Part shown: one piece after another, positions 1-8,692 of the stretch
Numbering within the stretch: the stretch's first letter is position 1
How the letters are laid out: each line of letters opens with the position of its first letter
Source of the DNA: Pseudoalteromonas sp. S2755
GTDB taxonomy: Bacteria; Pseudomonadota; Gammaproteobacteria; Enterobacterales; Alteromonadaceae
Assembly (NCBI RefSeq): GCF_005886535.1
Contig: NZ_PNDS01000054.1
Coordinates: 1-48,965, forward strand
Direction: 5' to 3'
Length of the DNA stretch: 48,965 nucleotides
Made by a program: the position numbers and the translations under genes
The notes under the pieces: generated by a model
The model's database searches: none
Seen by the model: only the letters and a program-made list of their open reading frames with translations
Told to the model about the DNA's origin: nothing

Positions 1-174
1 GGAAATTTTGTCGATAACACCGCTACAGCATACTGCTATTGACAAGGTATCTATATCCATATAGGCAAGGCAAAAATTTTGCTATTTAGTTGTTCTAAAT
101 GAGAAATTTTTAACGAAGCTAATATGCTATTTGACCCTTCAAATTGATTAGAGAATTAATTCAATTGGTATAAT

Positions 175-381
175 ATGAAGGCCAGAGCTATTTCTGCTTG
201 GGACAAGGCAATGTTATCAAAGCGCTTTATTATTGAAACTGTGAATGACCAGCTAAAGAATATTTGTCAGTCAGAGCATTCAAGACATAGAAGTTTGCAT
301 GGGATGATATTAACAGTCTTAGGTGCGCTGATTGCATACAGCCACAACGAAAAAAGCCATCAATTTCTGTTGATGAACTGA
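175..381 (+). pseudogene. IS982-family transposase, 3' fragment
   Basis: The 68 residues match the C-terminal end of IS982-type DDE transposases: the block RFIIETVNDQLKNICQ followed by EHSRHRS and a final hydrophobic helix with LIAYS is typical of that family. A full transposase is about 290 aa. In-frame reading upstream stops at 157-159 after only six further codons, and nothing catalytic is left in bases 1-174, so this is a 5'-truncated scar and not an active element. No inverted repeat was identified. Confidence 0.8.
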
Positions 382-441
382 TGGCCTAAACCGCTCTCGG
401 GTTAGTTAGCGAAACGCAGAGTAATAAAGCTGAGCTTTCAA

Positions 442-1086
442 TTACTTTGGTGGATCAATTGAATGGTTAATGCTGGCGTTAACCCTAAACCACCCTGCAA
501 TTGAATAGCGCTTTTCGTTGGCAACTAATACTTCGTGAGGAAATTCATCACTTAAAAAGGTAACCAGTGTGCCGTAACTTGGCAGTACCGTTGTGAGTAT
601 CTCGTCGTGATTATCGGGATTATAAACAACTAGTTCGCCGCCATTGTCTGACGCCCAAGACTGATTCAAGTACAATACCGTGGTCAAAATACGGTTGGTC
701 TTTCCCTTAAAAGCGTCCATATGCTTTTTGTAAAACGCCCCTGGAGGATAAATGGCAAAGTGGCTTTCATAACTAAAAAGTCCCATAAACAGCCGTCTGT
801 TTAAATAGGTTTTTAGCTCGCCCATGTAGTTGAGCCAAACAGATTCCAACTCATTGCTGCTATCTAGCCAGTGAATTTTATCTCTGCGAATTTTCTTATT
901 TTGCTCGTGAGAGGCTAAACGACCAATGCCAGCTTGCTTAAAATCATCATTGCTTAGCTCTGCTATTCTCAATTCCAACTTGGATAAAATGTCGGGACTG
1001 ACGAAATTTGGCAAAATACTAATGCCTGTGGTTTGTAAGTCCTGAGCTAATTTCTCGAACGGAAATTCTAAGTCTAAATCTAACAA
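442..1086 (-). CDS. 2OG-Fe(II) oxygenase (prolyl 4-hydroxylase-like)
   Basis: This 214-aa protein has the double-stranded beta-helix signature of 2-oxoglutarate/Fe(II) dioxygenases. The iron ligands are visible as H122-x-D124 (KKHMDAF) and H184 (FPHEVL), and R193 (EKRYSIAGWF) is placed to bind the 2-oxoglutarate carboxylate. The NGGELVVY strand before the distal His is typical of the P4Hc/SM-20-like subgroup. Family members hydroxylate proline or other side chains; the substrate here cannot be told. There is no signal peptide, so it is probably cytoplasmic. It lies 63 nt downstream of the phosphatase gene in the same direction and could share its transcript. Confidence 0.88.
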   Translation of the reverse strand: MLDLDLEFPFEKLAQDLQTTGISILPNFVSPDILSKLELRIAELSNDDFKQAGIGRLASHEQNKKIRRDKIHWLDSSNELESVWLNYMGELKTYLNRRLFMGLFSYESHFAIYPPGAFYKKHMDAFKGKTNRILTTVLYLNQSWASDNGGELVVYNPDNHDEILTTVLPSYGTLVTFLSDEFPHEVLVANEKRYSIAGWFRVNASINHSIDPPK

Positions 1087-1149
1087 TAGCGGTGCCTCTA
1101 AAAAAGGTCTTTTTACCCCTTTGTTTGGTACCGATCCAGCGAGTTAATT

Positions 1150-1623
1150 TTACCTTGTCGATAAGCGAATTTTGTTAATGATGTTTTCGCTGGCGGCTTC
1201 GATTAAATCAAGCACATGTTCAAAACCTTGTTCACCACCATAATAAGGATCAGGCACTTCATGCTCACTCATGTCACCAAACGCTAAAAACAGCTGAACT
1301 TTATGAGCCAAACCGGTAGGACAAATGGAGAGTAGATCGCGGTAATTAGCGTTGTCTGCACACAAAACTAAATCGTAATCTTCAAAATCGCTGGGTTTTA
1401 CTTGCTGCGCTGATATGCCTGAAAAGTCATATCCTCTTGCGCTTCCTGTTGCGACACTTCGTGGATCTGGAGGGTTACCTTGATGATAGCCAATGGTACC
1501 AGCAGAATCGATACGGATTGTTAACTCTGTTGCTTCGAGTTTGTGCTTTAATACCGCTTCCATAGTTGGAGAGCGGCAGATATTGCCCATGCAGACGACT
1601 AAGATACTAGAAATTGCGCTCAT
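1150..1623 (-). CDS. Low-molecular-weight protein tyrosine phosphatase
   Basis: The N-terminus carries the P-loop CMGNICRSP (C-x5-R-S), the signature of LMW protein tyrosine phosphatases, and the C-terminal half has the general-acid loop VPDPYYGG. The enzyme hydrolyses phosphotyrosine through a cysteinyl-phosphate intermediate. I place the start at 1623 (protein MSAISS..., 157 aa) because AAGGA stands 7 nt upstream and LMW-PTPs begin just before the P-loop; a longer reading to 1665 adds 14 atypical residues. No tyrosine kinase or capsule gene is adjacent, so this could be a stand-alone housekeeping copy. Confidence 0.9.
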   Translation of the reverse strand: MSAISSILVVCMGNICRSPTMEAVLKHKLEATELTIRIDSAGTIGYHQGNPPDPRSVATGSARGYDFSGISAQQVKPSDFEDYDLVLCADNANYRDLLSICPTGLAHKVQLFLAFGDMSEHEVPDPYYGGEQGFEHVLDLIEAASENIINKIRLSTR

Positions 1624-1706
1624 ATTATTGTCCTTCAAGTACGCTTTTATACCAATAGTATTCATTCTCCAAGCATACCGACTTTTTAATTCAGAGCAAA
1701 ATACAA

Positions 1707-1741
1707 GGCGCCGGCTAATACCAACAGTATTAGGGCGCCAA
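1707..1741 (-). terminator. Hairpin terminator of the hmp operon
   Basis: GGCGCC (1707-1712) and CTAATAC (1715-1721) pair with GTATTAG (1727-1733) and GGCGCC (1734-1739) around a 5-nt loop. On the minus strand the stem is followed by a T-rich run, ten bases past the hmp stop codon. It fits a rho-independent terminator for the leftward nitric-oxide operon. Confidence 0.65.
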
Positions 1742-1751
1742 ATTTAAATTG

Positions 1752-2921
1752 TTAGTTTGGAAGGTTTTCGTGAGGACCAAATACCTCATAGAAGATTTGC
1801 TCGGCTTGTACACCGGCATTAATCAGTTGGGTTTTGATAAAGCGCATAAAGGCAACCGGGCCGCATAGGTAGAACTCTCCGTGTGTGAGCGGCAAAGTAT
1901 CTTTGATTACGTTGATATCCATCAGCCCAGAATATGTACCATCGGCTTCTGACTCCAACCATGTAACCACATTAAAATCTCGGATATTGCTACCAAGCTC
2001 ATTGATTTCTTGATTGAAACCTAAGTCACTGAGGGCTTTATTAGCGTGTAAAAAGTGTGCCTCGACTTCAGGTGAATGCTGGCTATGAACACCAAGCATG
2101 CAAAGCATAGGAGTAATTCCAACCCCAGCGCTAATGTATACCTTTGGACTGGCTGTGTGTTGTCTGACGAAGTCTCCAGCAGGTGGAGTGAGCTTGAGGA
2201 GGTCGCCCGCTTTAAGCGTATGAAGATATTGCGATACGGCACCGTCGTGTTTAGTCGAAATTCTAAGATACGAACCATTGGGGGCAACAGACAAAGAGTA
2301 TTGGCGGATCTGCTGAAACCCTGCTACTTCTTTTGGTATAAAAACAGAAATAAATTGCCCAGCTTGGTAATGAGGTACGGCTTTACCGTCGACTGGTTTG
2401 AGATAAAAGCTCTTAATATTTTCAGTATTGCTTATTACCTTTTCAATCGTAAATTCACGCGTTCCTTGCCACCCACCTTGCTGATCAAGTGCGGTTTGAT
2501 ACAGACCATGCTCTGCGGTGATAAATAAATCTGCTAAAAACTGGTAGGCACTAAGCCAAGCTTGCTCTATTTCGTCTGTGAATTGTTCGCTGAACTCGGC
2601 TTTGAGTGTTGCAATTAAATGCCGGCCAACAATAGCGTATTGCTCAGGTAAGATCCCAAGGCTAACGTGTTTGTGGTTGATACGTAAAATGGCGTCACTG
2701 AGCACTTCTGGTTGATCAATGTAATTGGCATAGGCTGCTAATGCCGCAAATAGTGCCAACGGCTGTTTTCCCGAAGCCTGATGGGATTGGTTGAATACCC
2801 CTTTCAGCTCAGGGTGTTGATTGAACATATTATGATAAAACTTGGCGGTGATCTCGGGACCGACCTGAGCCAATAGCGGTGCACTTTGTTTTACCAACTC
2901 AATCGTGTTGTTTGTAAGCAT
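1752..2921 (-). CDS. hmp: Flavohaemoprotein, nitric oxide dioxygenase
   Basis: Hmp oxidises NO to nitrate with O2 and NAD(P)H in the cytoplasm. The globin domain (1-140) has Y29, Q53 and proximal His H85 at exactly the E. coli Hmp positions. The FAD domain shows RQYSLS and the NAD domain shows GVGITPML; the protein ends with the usual YEVFGPH. I chose the ATG at 2921 (389 aa, normal family length) because GGAG precedes it by 7 nt; a longer in-frame reading adds 39 residues that overlap nnrS. It is the last gene of a leftward operon with nnrS, under a sigma-54/NorR promoter. Confidence 0.96.
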   Translation of the reverse strand: MLTNNTIELVKQSAPLLAQVGPEITAKFYHNMFNQHPELKGVFNQSHQASGKQPLALFAALAAYANYIDQPEVLSDAILRINHKHVSLGILPEQYAIVGRHLIATLKAEFSEQFTDEIEQAWLSAYQFLADLFITAEHGLYQTALDQQGGWQGTREFTIEKVISNTENIKSFYLKPVDGKAVPHYQAGQFISVFIPKEVAGFQQIRQYSLSVAPNGSYLRISTKHDGAVSQYLHTLKAGDLLKLTPPAGDFVRQHTASPKVYISAGVGITPMLCMLGVHSQHSPEVEAHFLHANKALSDLGFNQEINELGSNIRDFNVVTWLESEADGTYSGLMDINVIKDTLPLTHGEFYLCGPVAFMRFIKTQLINAGVQAEQIFYEVFGPHENLPN

Positions 2922-2946
2922 TAATATCTCCAATTTGAGAGTAGAG

Positions 2947-4164
2947 TTAACCCATTCGCCCATCGACGCGTTTTTGTACCAGCATGGGCGCGAAGGTAAT
3001 GAAAAAAAGCATAAAACCAAAAACCCAAGCCACGGCACTTAACAGCCATGCATTGTGCGGGTTTATAAAGTGAATTAGGAATGCGCGGATAAGACCTGAT
3101 ACCGCGATACAGATAAACGCCAGTATAGTTGTCGTGCCTACCTGTAATAGTCGACCAGTGTGGCCCAAGGTAACGCGAGTCATCATGGCTAAGATCATTA
3201 ATCCCATGCCATTAATTGCCACTAAGTGAAGATGGCTGCGCAAATGCTCTGGTGCAAAGGTGTTGTTGTATGCGATAAGTATTAAACCCACTGCGATTGC
3301 ACAGTATGAAAGATATAATGACCAAAGCAGTGGTACGTTAAATAATTTACCGTTAAACCAATAGGTTGCTCTTATCGAGTGCAGTAGCCCAAGGAGCAGG
3401 AGTGCAACACTTAAATAGTGAGTATTGGGTATCGCAAACTGCAGGATATAGGTGAAAACGCAGATGATGGCGAGGTAGAAAATCGTCCTGTCTAACTTCG
3501 GAGTATGTGGTTTTTGTACTTGCTGCAATCCTCGGGCAATAAAAAATGGAATAACGCGGCCACCCACTACACCAATCAACAGCATGTAAGCAACTAGCGT
3601 TGCTTGGCTTATAGCGCTTAGCAATAATAAGTGCTGGTTGTGAAGTAAAATCAAAAATATGATGTTGCAGCCACACAACATACTTACAGCAAAAATAAAA
3701 ACACGATTGTTTTTGGATTTTGCATCAAGAATAATGGATGCTAAGTTGATTAGAACAATGAGCCAAAAACCCAGTTGTAGTAGTAAGGTGATGATGATTG
3801 ATGAATTTGCCACAAAAAAGCTCAGCCTAGCAGCACACCAAATAATACAGAGTGACAGCAGTGCGCCACCATGTAATGTCTGTCTTTGCGTCCAATTTTT
3901 TGCCGCGGTTAGCAAAAAACCGGCGACGACAGCACCGCCAAAGCCAAACAGCATCTCGTGGGCGTGCCAATAGGTCGCTGGGTATTCATTACGCCAAACA
4001 ACATTGCCATTGAGCAATAAAGCCCATACAGAAATGCTCACGACAGCGAATAACCCCGCGAGTAAAAATAGCGCTCTAAAGCCGAGCATCAACACCGGCC
4101 AAGTAGATGGTAAATACCAACACACTGCTTTTGGACAGGGCTCTTCTAGCTGGATTAAACTCAT
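2947..4164 (-). CDS. nnrS: NnrS family haem-copper membrane protein
   Basis: This 405-aa polytopic protein has about 12 hydrophobic segments and the NnrS signature near residues 60-80, WHAHEMLFGFGGAVVAGFL, with a His pair proposed to bind metal. A further conserved block is MTRVTLGHTGR near residue 330. NnrS proteins are NO-inducible inner-membrane proteins that relieve nitrosative stress, as shown in Vibrio cholerae where nnrS is under NorR. The gene abuts the upstream small membrane gene (stop at 4165) and ends 25 nt before hmp, so the three are almost certainly cotranscribed. Confidence 0.93.
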   Translation of the reverse strand: MSLIQLEEPCPKAVCWYLPSTWPVLMLGFRALFLLAGLFAVVSISVWALLLNGNVVWRNEYPATYWHAHEMLFGFGGAVVAGFLLTAAKNWTQRQTLHGGALLSLCIIWCAARLSFFVANSSIIITLLLQLGFWLIVLINLASIILDAKSKNNRVFIFAVSMLCGCNIIFLILLHNQHLLLLSAISQATLVAYMLLIGVVGGRVIPFFIARGLQQVQKPHTPKLDRTIFYLAIICVFTYILQFAIPNTHYLSVALLLLGLLHSIRATYWFNGKLFNVPLLWSLYLSYCAIAVGLILIAYNNTFAPEHLRSHLHLVAINGMGLMILAMMTRVTLGHTGRLLQVGTTTILAFICIAVSGLIRAFLIHFINPHNAWLLSAVAWVFGFMLFFITFAPMLVQKRVDGRMG

Positions 4165-4389
4165 TTATTTAACCTCCAAACCTAGGTGGTATAGACAAAC
4201 AAGGCGGATGACGTAGGCAAGCTTAATCAAGGCGGCCAATACGATAGTACTAATATGCGCTGCAATTTGTGAGAAAAGGCTGAAGCTTTCAACGCTAAAA
4301 AAACTCACTTGCAGTGACAGCATAAACGCTGCGAGAGATGTGAAAATGGCGATGTTGCTAAATCTTAAAAGTTGGTATGCACGGCTCAT
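4165..4389 (-). CDS. Small two-TM membrane protein of the NO operon
   Basis: This 74-aa ORF has two hydrophobic helices (about residues 10-30 and 40-62) and ends exactly one base before the nnrS start, TAAATAAATG. It is the first gene after the sigma-54 promoter of the NO detoxification operon. I do not recognise a named family. Its position suggests a membrane partner or accessory factor of NnrS, which is inference from linkage only. Confidence 0.7.
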   Translation of the reverse strand: MSRAYQLLRFSNIAIFTSLAAFMLSLQVSFFSVESFSLFSQIAAHISTIVLAALIKLAYVIRLVCLYHLGLEVK

Positions 4390-4425
4390 CGTTAACTCTG
4401 CGAATGTTGATATATAGACTATCTA

Positions 4426-4443
4426 TTGCAGGTGTTACGCCAA
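4426..4443 (-). promoter_or_regulatory. Sigma-54 promoter of the hmp operon
   Basis: On the minus strand the sequence reads TTGGCGTAACACCTGCAA, with GG and GC separated by exactly 10 nt, the -24/-12 pattern of RpoN promoters. It lies 37 nt upstream of the first operon gene, and NorR, an obligate sigma-54 activator, is encoded divergently. Confidence 0.82.
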
Positions 4444-4495
4444 CTTTAAAATTTTATATAAATCAAAATATTACAATTATCCTATTGATATTTGA

Positions 4496-4506
4496 GTCAA
4501 ATTGAC
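4496..4506. promoter_or_regulatory. NorR enhancer site
   Basis: GTCAAATTGAC is a perfect palindrome that fits the NorR consensus GT-N7-AC. It sits about 53 nt upstream of the sigma-54 -24 element of the leftward operon and 21 nt before the norR start, so NorR could activate hmp and repress itself from here. E. coli has three such sites; only one clear copy is visible here. Confidence 0.65.
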
Positions 4507-4526
4507 CTACCTTAAATGGTGTTTAT

Positions 4527-6113
4527 TTGAGTAAATTGAGTCTTTTTGACATGAATTCGTTAGAACTCTCCAAGTTGCTTGAGCTTAGTATGTCGTTGTC
4601 ACGACTTTCGTTAGCACAAGAGGGGCGCGAGGTTAAGCAATACGCTAAGTCCTTGCTTTCAGCATTGAGTCAATCTGTTACCGCTGATGCCATCGCCATT
4701 CTCTATGGCGATCAGCATGCATTAACGATTCTAGCTTGCAATGGATTGAGTGCGGACGCTGTTGGGCGGCAGTTTTTGCTCTCAGAACAACCTAGATTGA
4801 TGTCTATTTTCGAGTCTGACGAGCTAGTTAGTTTTCCTGCCAATAGCAACTTACCGGACCCCTACGATGGTCTGTTACTAGCGGAAGAAAGTCGCTTGCC
4901 AGTGCATGCCTGCATGGGATTCAAGGTCGCACTGCAAAGTAGTGCCTTATTGGTAACGTTCGACAGCCTTAAACCTGATAGCTTTGAGCACTTGTCTGAC
5001 GTTTATATGAAAACCCTACAAACAATTGTCTCAAGTAGTGCATTACGTATGTTTGAGGCTGAGCGTCTCTATGAGCAAGCACGTTCACTTACACATACCC
5101 AATCCCAAAAGTCCGTTAAAAAGCAAATCTTGGTAGGAGAGAGTGCGGTGATGCACTCGCTTAAATCAGAAATTGAACTGGTAGCTGGCTCTGAGTTTAA
5201 TGTCCTTATTCAAGGTGATACGGGAACGGGTAAAGAGTTGGTAGCAAAACATGTACACTTTAATTCCCAGCGAAATGACAAACCGTTTGTACAAATTAAC
5301 TGTGCAGCGCTTCCTGACTCGATAGCAGAAAGTGAACTCTTTGGTCACAAAAAAGGGGCGTTTACTGGCGCCGATAAAGACCGATTAGGCAAGTTTGCAG
5401 CCGCAGATGGAGGCACACTGTTTTTGGATGAAGTTGGCGAACTGAGCCTGACTTTACAGAGTAAACTCTTACGTGTGCTGCAAAGCGGCGAGGTGCAAGC
5501 GGTAGGTGCTGACCGTATTCATATTGTCGATGTTAGAGTAGTTGCTGCCACTAATCGCAACCTAAAAGAAGAGGTGAAACGCGGAAAATTTAGGGCGGAT
5601 CTTTATCATCGCTTGAGTGTGTATCCTTTATTTGTTCCTCCACTGACTGAGAGGCTAGATGACATACCGCTGCTGGTTGGTTTTTTTTTAGAGCAGCTTA
5701 GAGGTACGCTCAACGCAAAACAAGTAGTGATGGATAGGCAAGCACTCAGCCGGTTAATGCATTACGATTGGCCGGGTAATGTCAGAGAGCTTGAGCATTG
5801 TGTCAGTCGTGCAGCGTTAAAAGCTAAGCACCAACAGTGGCAGGCTAATATCATCGAGATCCATGACATAGATATTGAGCCAAAACACAATCAACAAAAA
5901 CGGCAAGCTGACCGCCTTATTAAGGAAGAGAAAGCAGGTCCTATTACCATGAAACTCGCCGTCGAGCTACTACAAAAAGACATGATCGTTAACGCGATGG
6001 AACGTAATGGGTTAAATTGGTCGGCAGCTGCGAGAGAGCTGGAAATGGATAGAGCAAATTTAGTTCGACTAGCGAAGCGTTTGGGGTTAGATGTTAAAAA
6101 GCAGATGAGTTGA
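4527..6113 (+). CDS. norR: Nitric oxide-responsive sigma-54 activator NorR
   Basis: The domain order is GAF sensor (about 20-180), AAA+ sigma-54 activation domain (about 200-430) and a Fis-type HTH at the C-terminus (SAAARELEMDRANLVRLAKR). Walker A is GDTGTGKE, the sigma-54 contact loop is intact as GAFTGA, and Walker B is GTLFLDEV. The N-terminal block LPDPYDGLL...VHACMGF matches the E. coli NorR GAF domain, which senses NO through a non-haem iron. The listed start is a TTG; an ATG at 4551 is an equally possible start, since neither has a strong Shine-Dalgarno. It is divergent from its target operon. Confidence 0.93.
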   Translation: MSKLSLFDMNSLELSKLLELSMSLSRLSLAQEGREVKQYAKSLLSALSQSVTADAIAILYGDQHALTILACNGLSADAVGRQFLLSEQPRLMSIFESDELVSFPANSNLPDPYDGLLLAEESRLPVHACMGFKVALQSSALLVTFDSLKPDSFEHLSDVYMKTLQTIVSSSALRMFEAERLYEQARSLTHTQSQKSVKKQILVGESAVMHSLKSEIELVAGSEFNVLIQGDTGTGKELVAKHVHFNSQRNDKPFVQINCAALPDSIAESELFGHKKGAFTGADKDRLGKFAAADGGTLFLDEVGELSLTLQSKLLRVLQSGEVQAVGADRIHIVDVRVVAATNRNLKEEVKRGKFRADLYHRLSVYPLFVPPLTERLDDIPLLVGFFLEQLRGTLNAKQVVMDRQALSRLMHYDWPGNVRELEHCVSRAALKAKHQQWQANIIEIHDIDIEPKHNQQKRQADRLIKEEKAGPITMKLAVELLQKDMIVNAMERNGLNWSAAARELEMDRANLVRLAKRLGLDVKKQMS

Positions 6114-6214
6114 ATAACCTGAGCTGCTTTTGTGAGTTTCAATAACTTAGCCTGTTTCTTATTCTGAGTTAAGATTGAATACAAGCTATTCAAAAAATGA
6201 AACCCGAAATGTAA

Positions 6215-6229
6215 TGAAAATTGTTATTA
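6215..6229. promoter_or_regulatory. Candidate Fur box upstream of bfr
   Basis: TGAAAATTGTTATTA resembles the 7-1-7 Fur consensus (TGATAAT-N-ATTATCA) with 11 of 14 matches by eye. Bacterioferritin genes are often under iron control. In such an A+T-rich region this could be chance. Confidence 0.3.
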
Positions 6230-6354
6230 ATACTCTTATAAGTTGTTTATTTTAAAAGGGTATATTAAGAAAACTGTTATTTTTATTTAATCTTGCGAAG
6301 AATAAATATTGAACTAGGGTTATAGGGCGTCACTCGACATTATTAGGGGGCCCT

Positions 6355-6825
6355 ATGCAGGGTAATAAGCAAGTTATAACAGCGCTAAATCAAGTGCTTA
6401 CGTTAGAGTTAACATCGATAAACCAGTTTTTTTTACACGCAAGAATGTACAAAAACTGGGGATTGGAAGAGTTAAACGAGAAAGCTTACAAAAAATCTAT
6501 CAAGGATATGAAGCAAGCGGATGATCTAATCGAGCGTATTTTGTTTCTTGAAGGGTTACCAAACCTCCAGCATTTAGAAAAGTTACGAATAGGTGAGCAT
6601 ACCGAAGAAATGATGGCGTGCGATTTAGCGTTTGAACTCGATCAGCTACCGACACTACGCGATGCGATTGCGTTGTGTGAACACGAACAGGATTATGTTA
6701 GTCGAGAGCTACTAGAAGATATTCTTGAGTATGAAGAAGGCTATGTGGATTGGCTCGAAACGCAGCACTTCTTAATCAAAAATACTGGCATTGAAAATTA
6801 TCTGCAATCGCAGATTGAGGGGTAA
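6355..6825 (+). CDS. bfr: Bacterioferritin, haem-binding subunit (degenerate ferroxidase site)
   Basis: This 156-aa protein is close to E. coli Bfr along its whole length (INQFFLHARMYKNWGL, ERILFLEGLPNLQ). The haem ligand M52 is present. The ferroxidase ligands are only partly kept: E18, E94 and E127 remain, but E51 is D51, H54 is Q54 and H130 is Y130, so this chain should not oxidise iron efficiently alone. That matches the haem-type subunit of two-subunit bacterioferritins such as those of Neisseria and Pseudomonas putida. It ends 3 nt before the second subunit, so the pair is an operon that probably forms a mixed 24-mer. Confidence 0.92.
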   Translation: MQGNKQVITALNQVLTLELTSINQFFLHARMYKNWGLEELNEKAYKKSIKDMKQADDLIERILFLEGLPNLQHLEKLRIGEHTEEMMACDLAFELDQLPTLRDAIALCEHEQDYVSRELLEDILEYEEGYVDWLETQHFLIKNTGIENYLQSQIEG

Positions 6826-6828
6826 GTT

Positions 6829-7311
6829 ATGCAAGGCAATTCTACCATCATCGACTTACTCAATAAGCAACTTACTCTTGAGCTTTCTTCTATGGATCAA
6901 TATTTGGCTCATGCCAAAATGTATGAAGATTGGGGGCTTGAGAAGCTGCATCACAAGCTATCTCACGAGTACGAAGAAGAGCTTGACCATGCAAAACGGA
7001 TCACCGAGCGTATTTTGTTTTTGGAAGGCACACCGGATACCGCTTCTCGTGCGCCAATTCACGTCGGTGCTGACGTGAAAGAAATGCTAGAAAATGACTT
7101 GGCAGCTGAAATTTTGGTAAAAGATCATTTGAAAAAGGTGATAACAGCGTGCGAGCAAGCGCAAGATTATGTCACGCGAGAAATGCTTGAAACTCTGTTA
7201 GATGATACTGAAATGGATCATATTTATTGGCTTGAGCAACACATTAACTTGATCAAATTAATAGGTCTACCAAATTACATTCAGAGCCAACTTGCAAGTA
7301 GTTCTGAATGA
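6829..7311 (+). CDS. bfr: Bacterioferritin, ferroxidase subunit (no haem Met)
   Basis: This 160-aa protein keeps a full di-iron ferroxidase set: E18, E51, H54, E94 and the E128-x-x-H131 pair, shifted by one residue against E. coli E127/H130. Position 52 is Leu, so the haem-bridging Met is missing. It therefore complements its neighbour exactly: iron oxidation here, haem (electron release) there. The start follows GGGGTAAGTT right after the upstream stop codon. A strong terminator follows at 7315. Confidence 0.92.
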   Translation: MQGNSTIIDLLNKQLTLELSSMDQYLAHAKMYEDWGLEKLHHKLSHEYEEELDHAKRITERILFLEGTPDTASRAPIHVGADVKEMLENDLAAEILVKDHLKKVITACEQAQDYVTREMLETLLDDTEMDHIYWLEQHINLIKLIGLPNYIQSQLASSSE

Positions 7312-7314
7312 CCC

Positions 7315-7345
7315 AACCACCGCACCCGCTTTAGGGTGTGGTTTC
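7315..7345 (+). terminator. Rho-independent terminator of the bfr operon
   Basis: AACCAC...CACCC (7315-7327) pairs with GGGTG-TGGTT (7334-7343) around a GCTTTA loop, followed by TCTTT. It lies 4 nt after the second bfr stop codon. Confidence 0.75.
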
Positions 7346-7462
7346 TTTATGTACCATGCAATCTTCTGCTGAGCTATAACGTGTAAGGTATTCGCTATAA
7401 AATTAAGCAATCACAATGATTTGAACTAAAGTTTAGTTATGTGTTGAGTAATTAGTAATACG

Positions 7463-8692
7463 ATGAAAATATTATTACTGTTTTTCTGCCTCCTGAGCTC
7501 GGTTTGTCTCGCAGCAAACTCAAAGCTAGTGTTTCGTATTTATCATGACGCTGATTATTCTAATTTAAATGAGTCAGCCGAAGCGATAAAAATGGGATTT
7601 TTGACCGCATTCGATGAAGTTGATAATCAAATACAAGGTTTTAAGATTGAATTAGTGAGCAAAGATCATCGTGGTAATAGTAATCGTAGTTTGCTCCATT
7701 TTAAGCAATTTTTAAAAGATCCCGATGCTTTGTTAGTACTTGGAGGCGTGCATTCTCCCCCCTATATTAAATTTCGTCAGTTTATCAACGAGAATAAAGC
7801 GCTGCTGTTGGTTCCTTGGGCCGCTGGTGGACCTATTACAAGATACCCGAGTAAGGACAATTGGGTGTTTAGGCTTTCGGTAGATGACACCAAAGCGGGT
7901 AAAGTACTCATCAATTATGCAAATCAACAAGGTTGTGTTGCGCCTCATTTACTCCTTGAGGATACTGCATGGGGACGCTCCAATTACGACACATTGTTAA
8001 GAGAGTATAAAAAGGCTAAGCCTAACAGTGCGTTACCCGTATCTTGGTTTAACTGGGCCACTCGAGAGAGTGAAGCAAGGATTATTATTCGTAATATCAT
8101 TGAGAGTGAGCCACAATGCATCATTTTTGTTGGCAATGCGATTGAAGGAGCTGAGTTTGTAAAAGCCATGGCGAGTATTGATGAAGTGGAGCGCCTGCCG
8201 ATTATAAGTCATTGGGGAGTGACTGCGGGTAACTTTTTTGATGTTATTGGGGATAAGTTATCTGCAGATGTCTCATTGGCGGTGTTACAAAGCTGCTTTT
8301 CTTTTGAGAATAAACCGTTAGATGAGTTTTCGGCGCGAGTATTTAATCGGGCAAGGCGGCTTTTCCCAACTCAGTTTGCAACGCATGGGTTTGTTCAAGC
8401 AGCACCTGGATTTATCCATGGGTATGACATTGCCAAGCTTCTTATTGCGGCGGCAAAGCAAATAAAACTGACAGAATCGGTTGCTACCAATAGAGCCTTA
8501 TTAAAAAGTGCATTGGAGGATTTGCAATCGCCAGTTAACGGCCTAATAAAAACCTATCAACGACCATTTCGGGTGTGGAGTGAAAAAAATGATTCCGCTC
8601 ATGAAGCGCTGACAGTGCAAGACTTGTGTATGGGACAATACCAGTCTAATGGCAGTATTAAACTAGTTTATAGTTACTCGGGGTCAAATTGA
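7463..8692 (+). CDS. Periplasmic binding protein (type I fold) coupled to the LOV kinase
   Basis: The 409-aa product begins with a signal peptide (hydrophobic 3-16, cleavage near CLA-AN) and then looks like a Leu/Ile/Val-type extracellular ligand-binding receptor: LVFRIYHDA, a GGVHSPP loop, LLLVPWAAGG, and LLEDTAWGRSNYD at the start of the second lobe. No permease or ATPase gene is present, so it is unlikely to serve transport. Its stop codon overlaps the start of the histidine kinase by 4 nt (TTGA), implying translational coupling. I infer that it is the periplasmic ligand sensor presenting its state to the kinase. The ligand is unknown. Confidence 0.82.
   Translation: MKILLLFFCLLSSVCLAANSKLVFRIYHDADYSNLNESAEAIKMGFLTAFDEVDNQIQGFKIELVSKDHRGNSNRSLLHFKQFLKDPDALLVLGGVHSPPYIKFRQFINENKALLLVPWAAGGPITRYPSKDNWVFRLSVDDTKAGKVLINYANQQGCVAPHLLLEDTAWGRSNYDTLLREYKKAKPNSALPVSWFNWATRESEARIIIRNIIESEPQCIIFVGNAIEGAEFVKAMASIDEVERLPIISHWGVTAGNFFDVIGDKLSADVSLAVLQSCFSFENKPLDEFSARVFNRARRLFPTQFATHGFVQAAPGFIHGYDIAKLLIAAAKQIKLTESVATNRALLKSALEDLQSPVNGLIKTYQRPFRVWSEKNDSAHEALTVQDLCMGQYQSNGSIKLVYSYSGSN

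Noticed and set aside
3659..3973. Plus-strand reading opposite nnrS
   Set aside because: Shadow of the well-supported nnrS gene; no domain or ribosome binding site.
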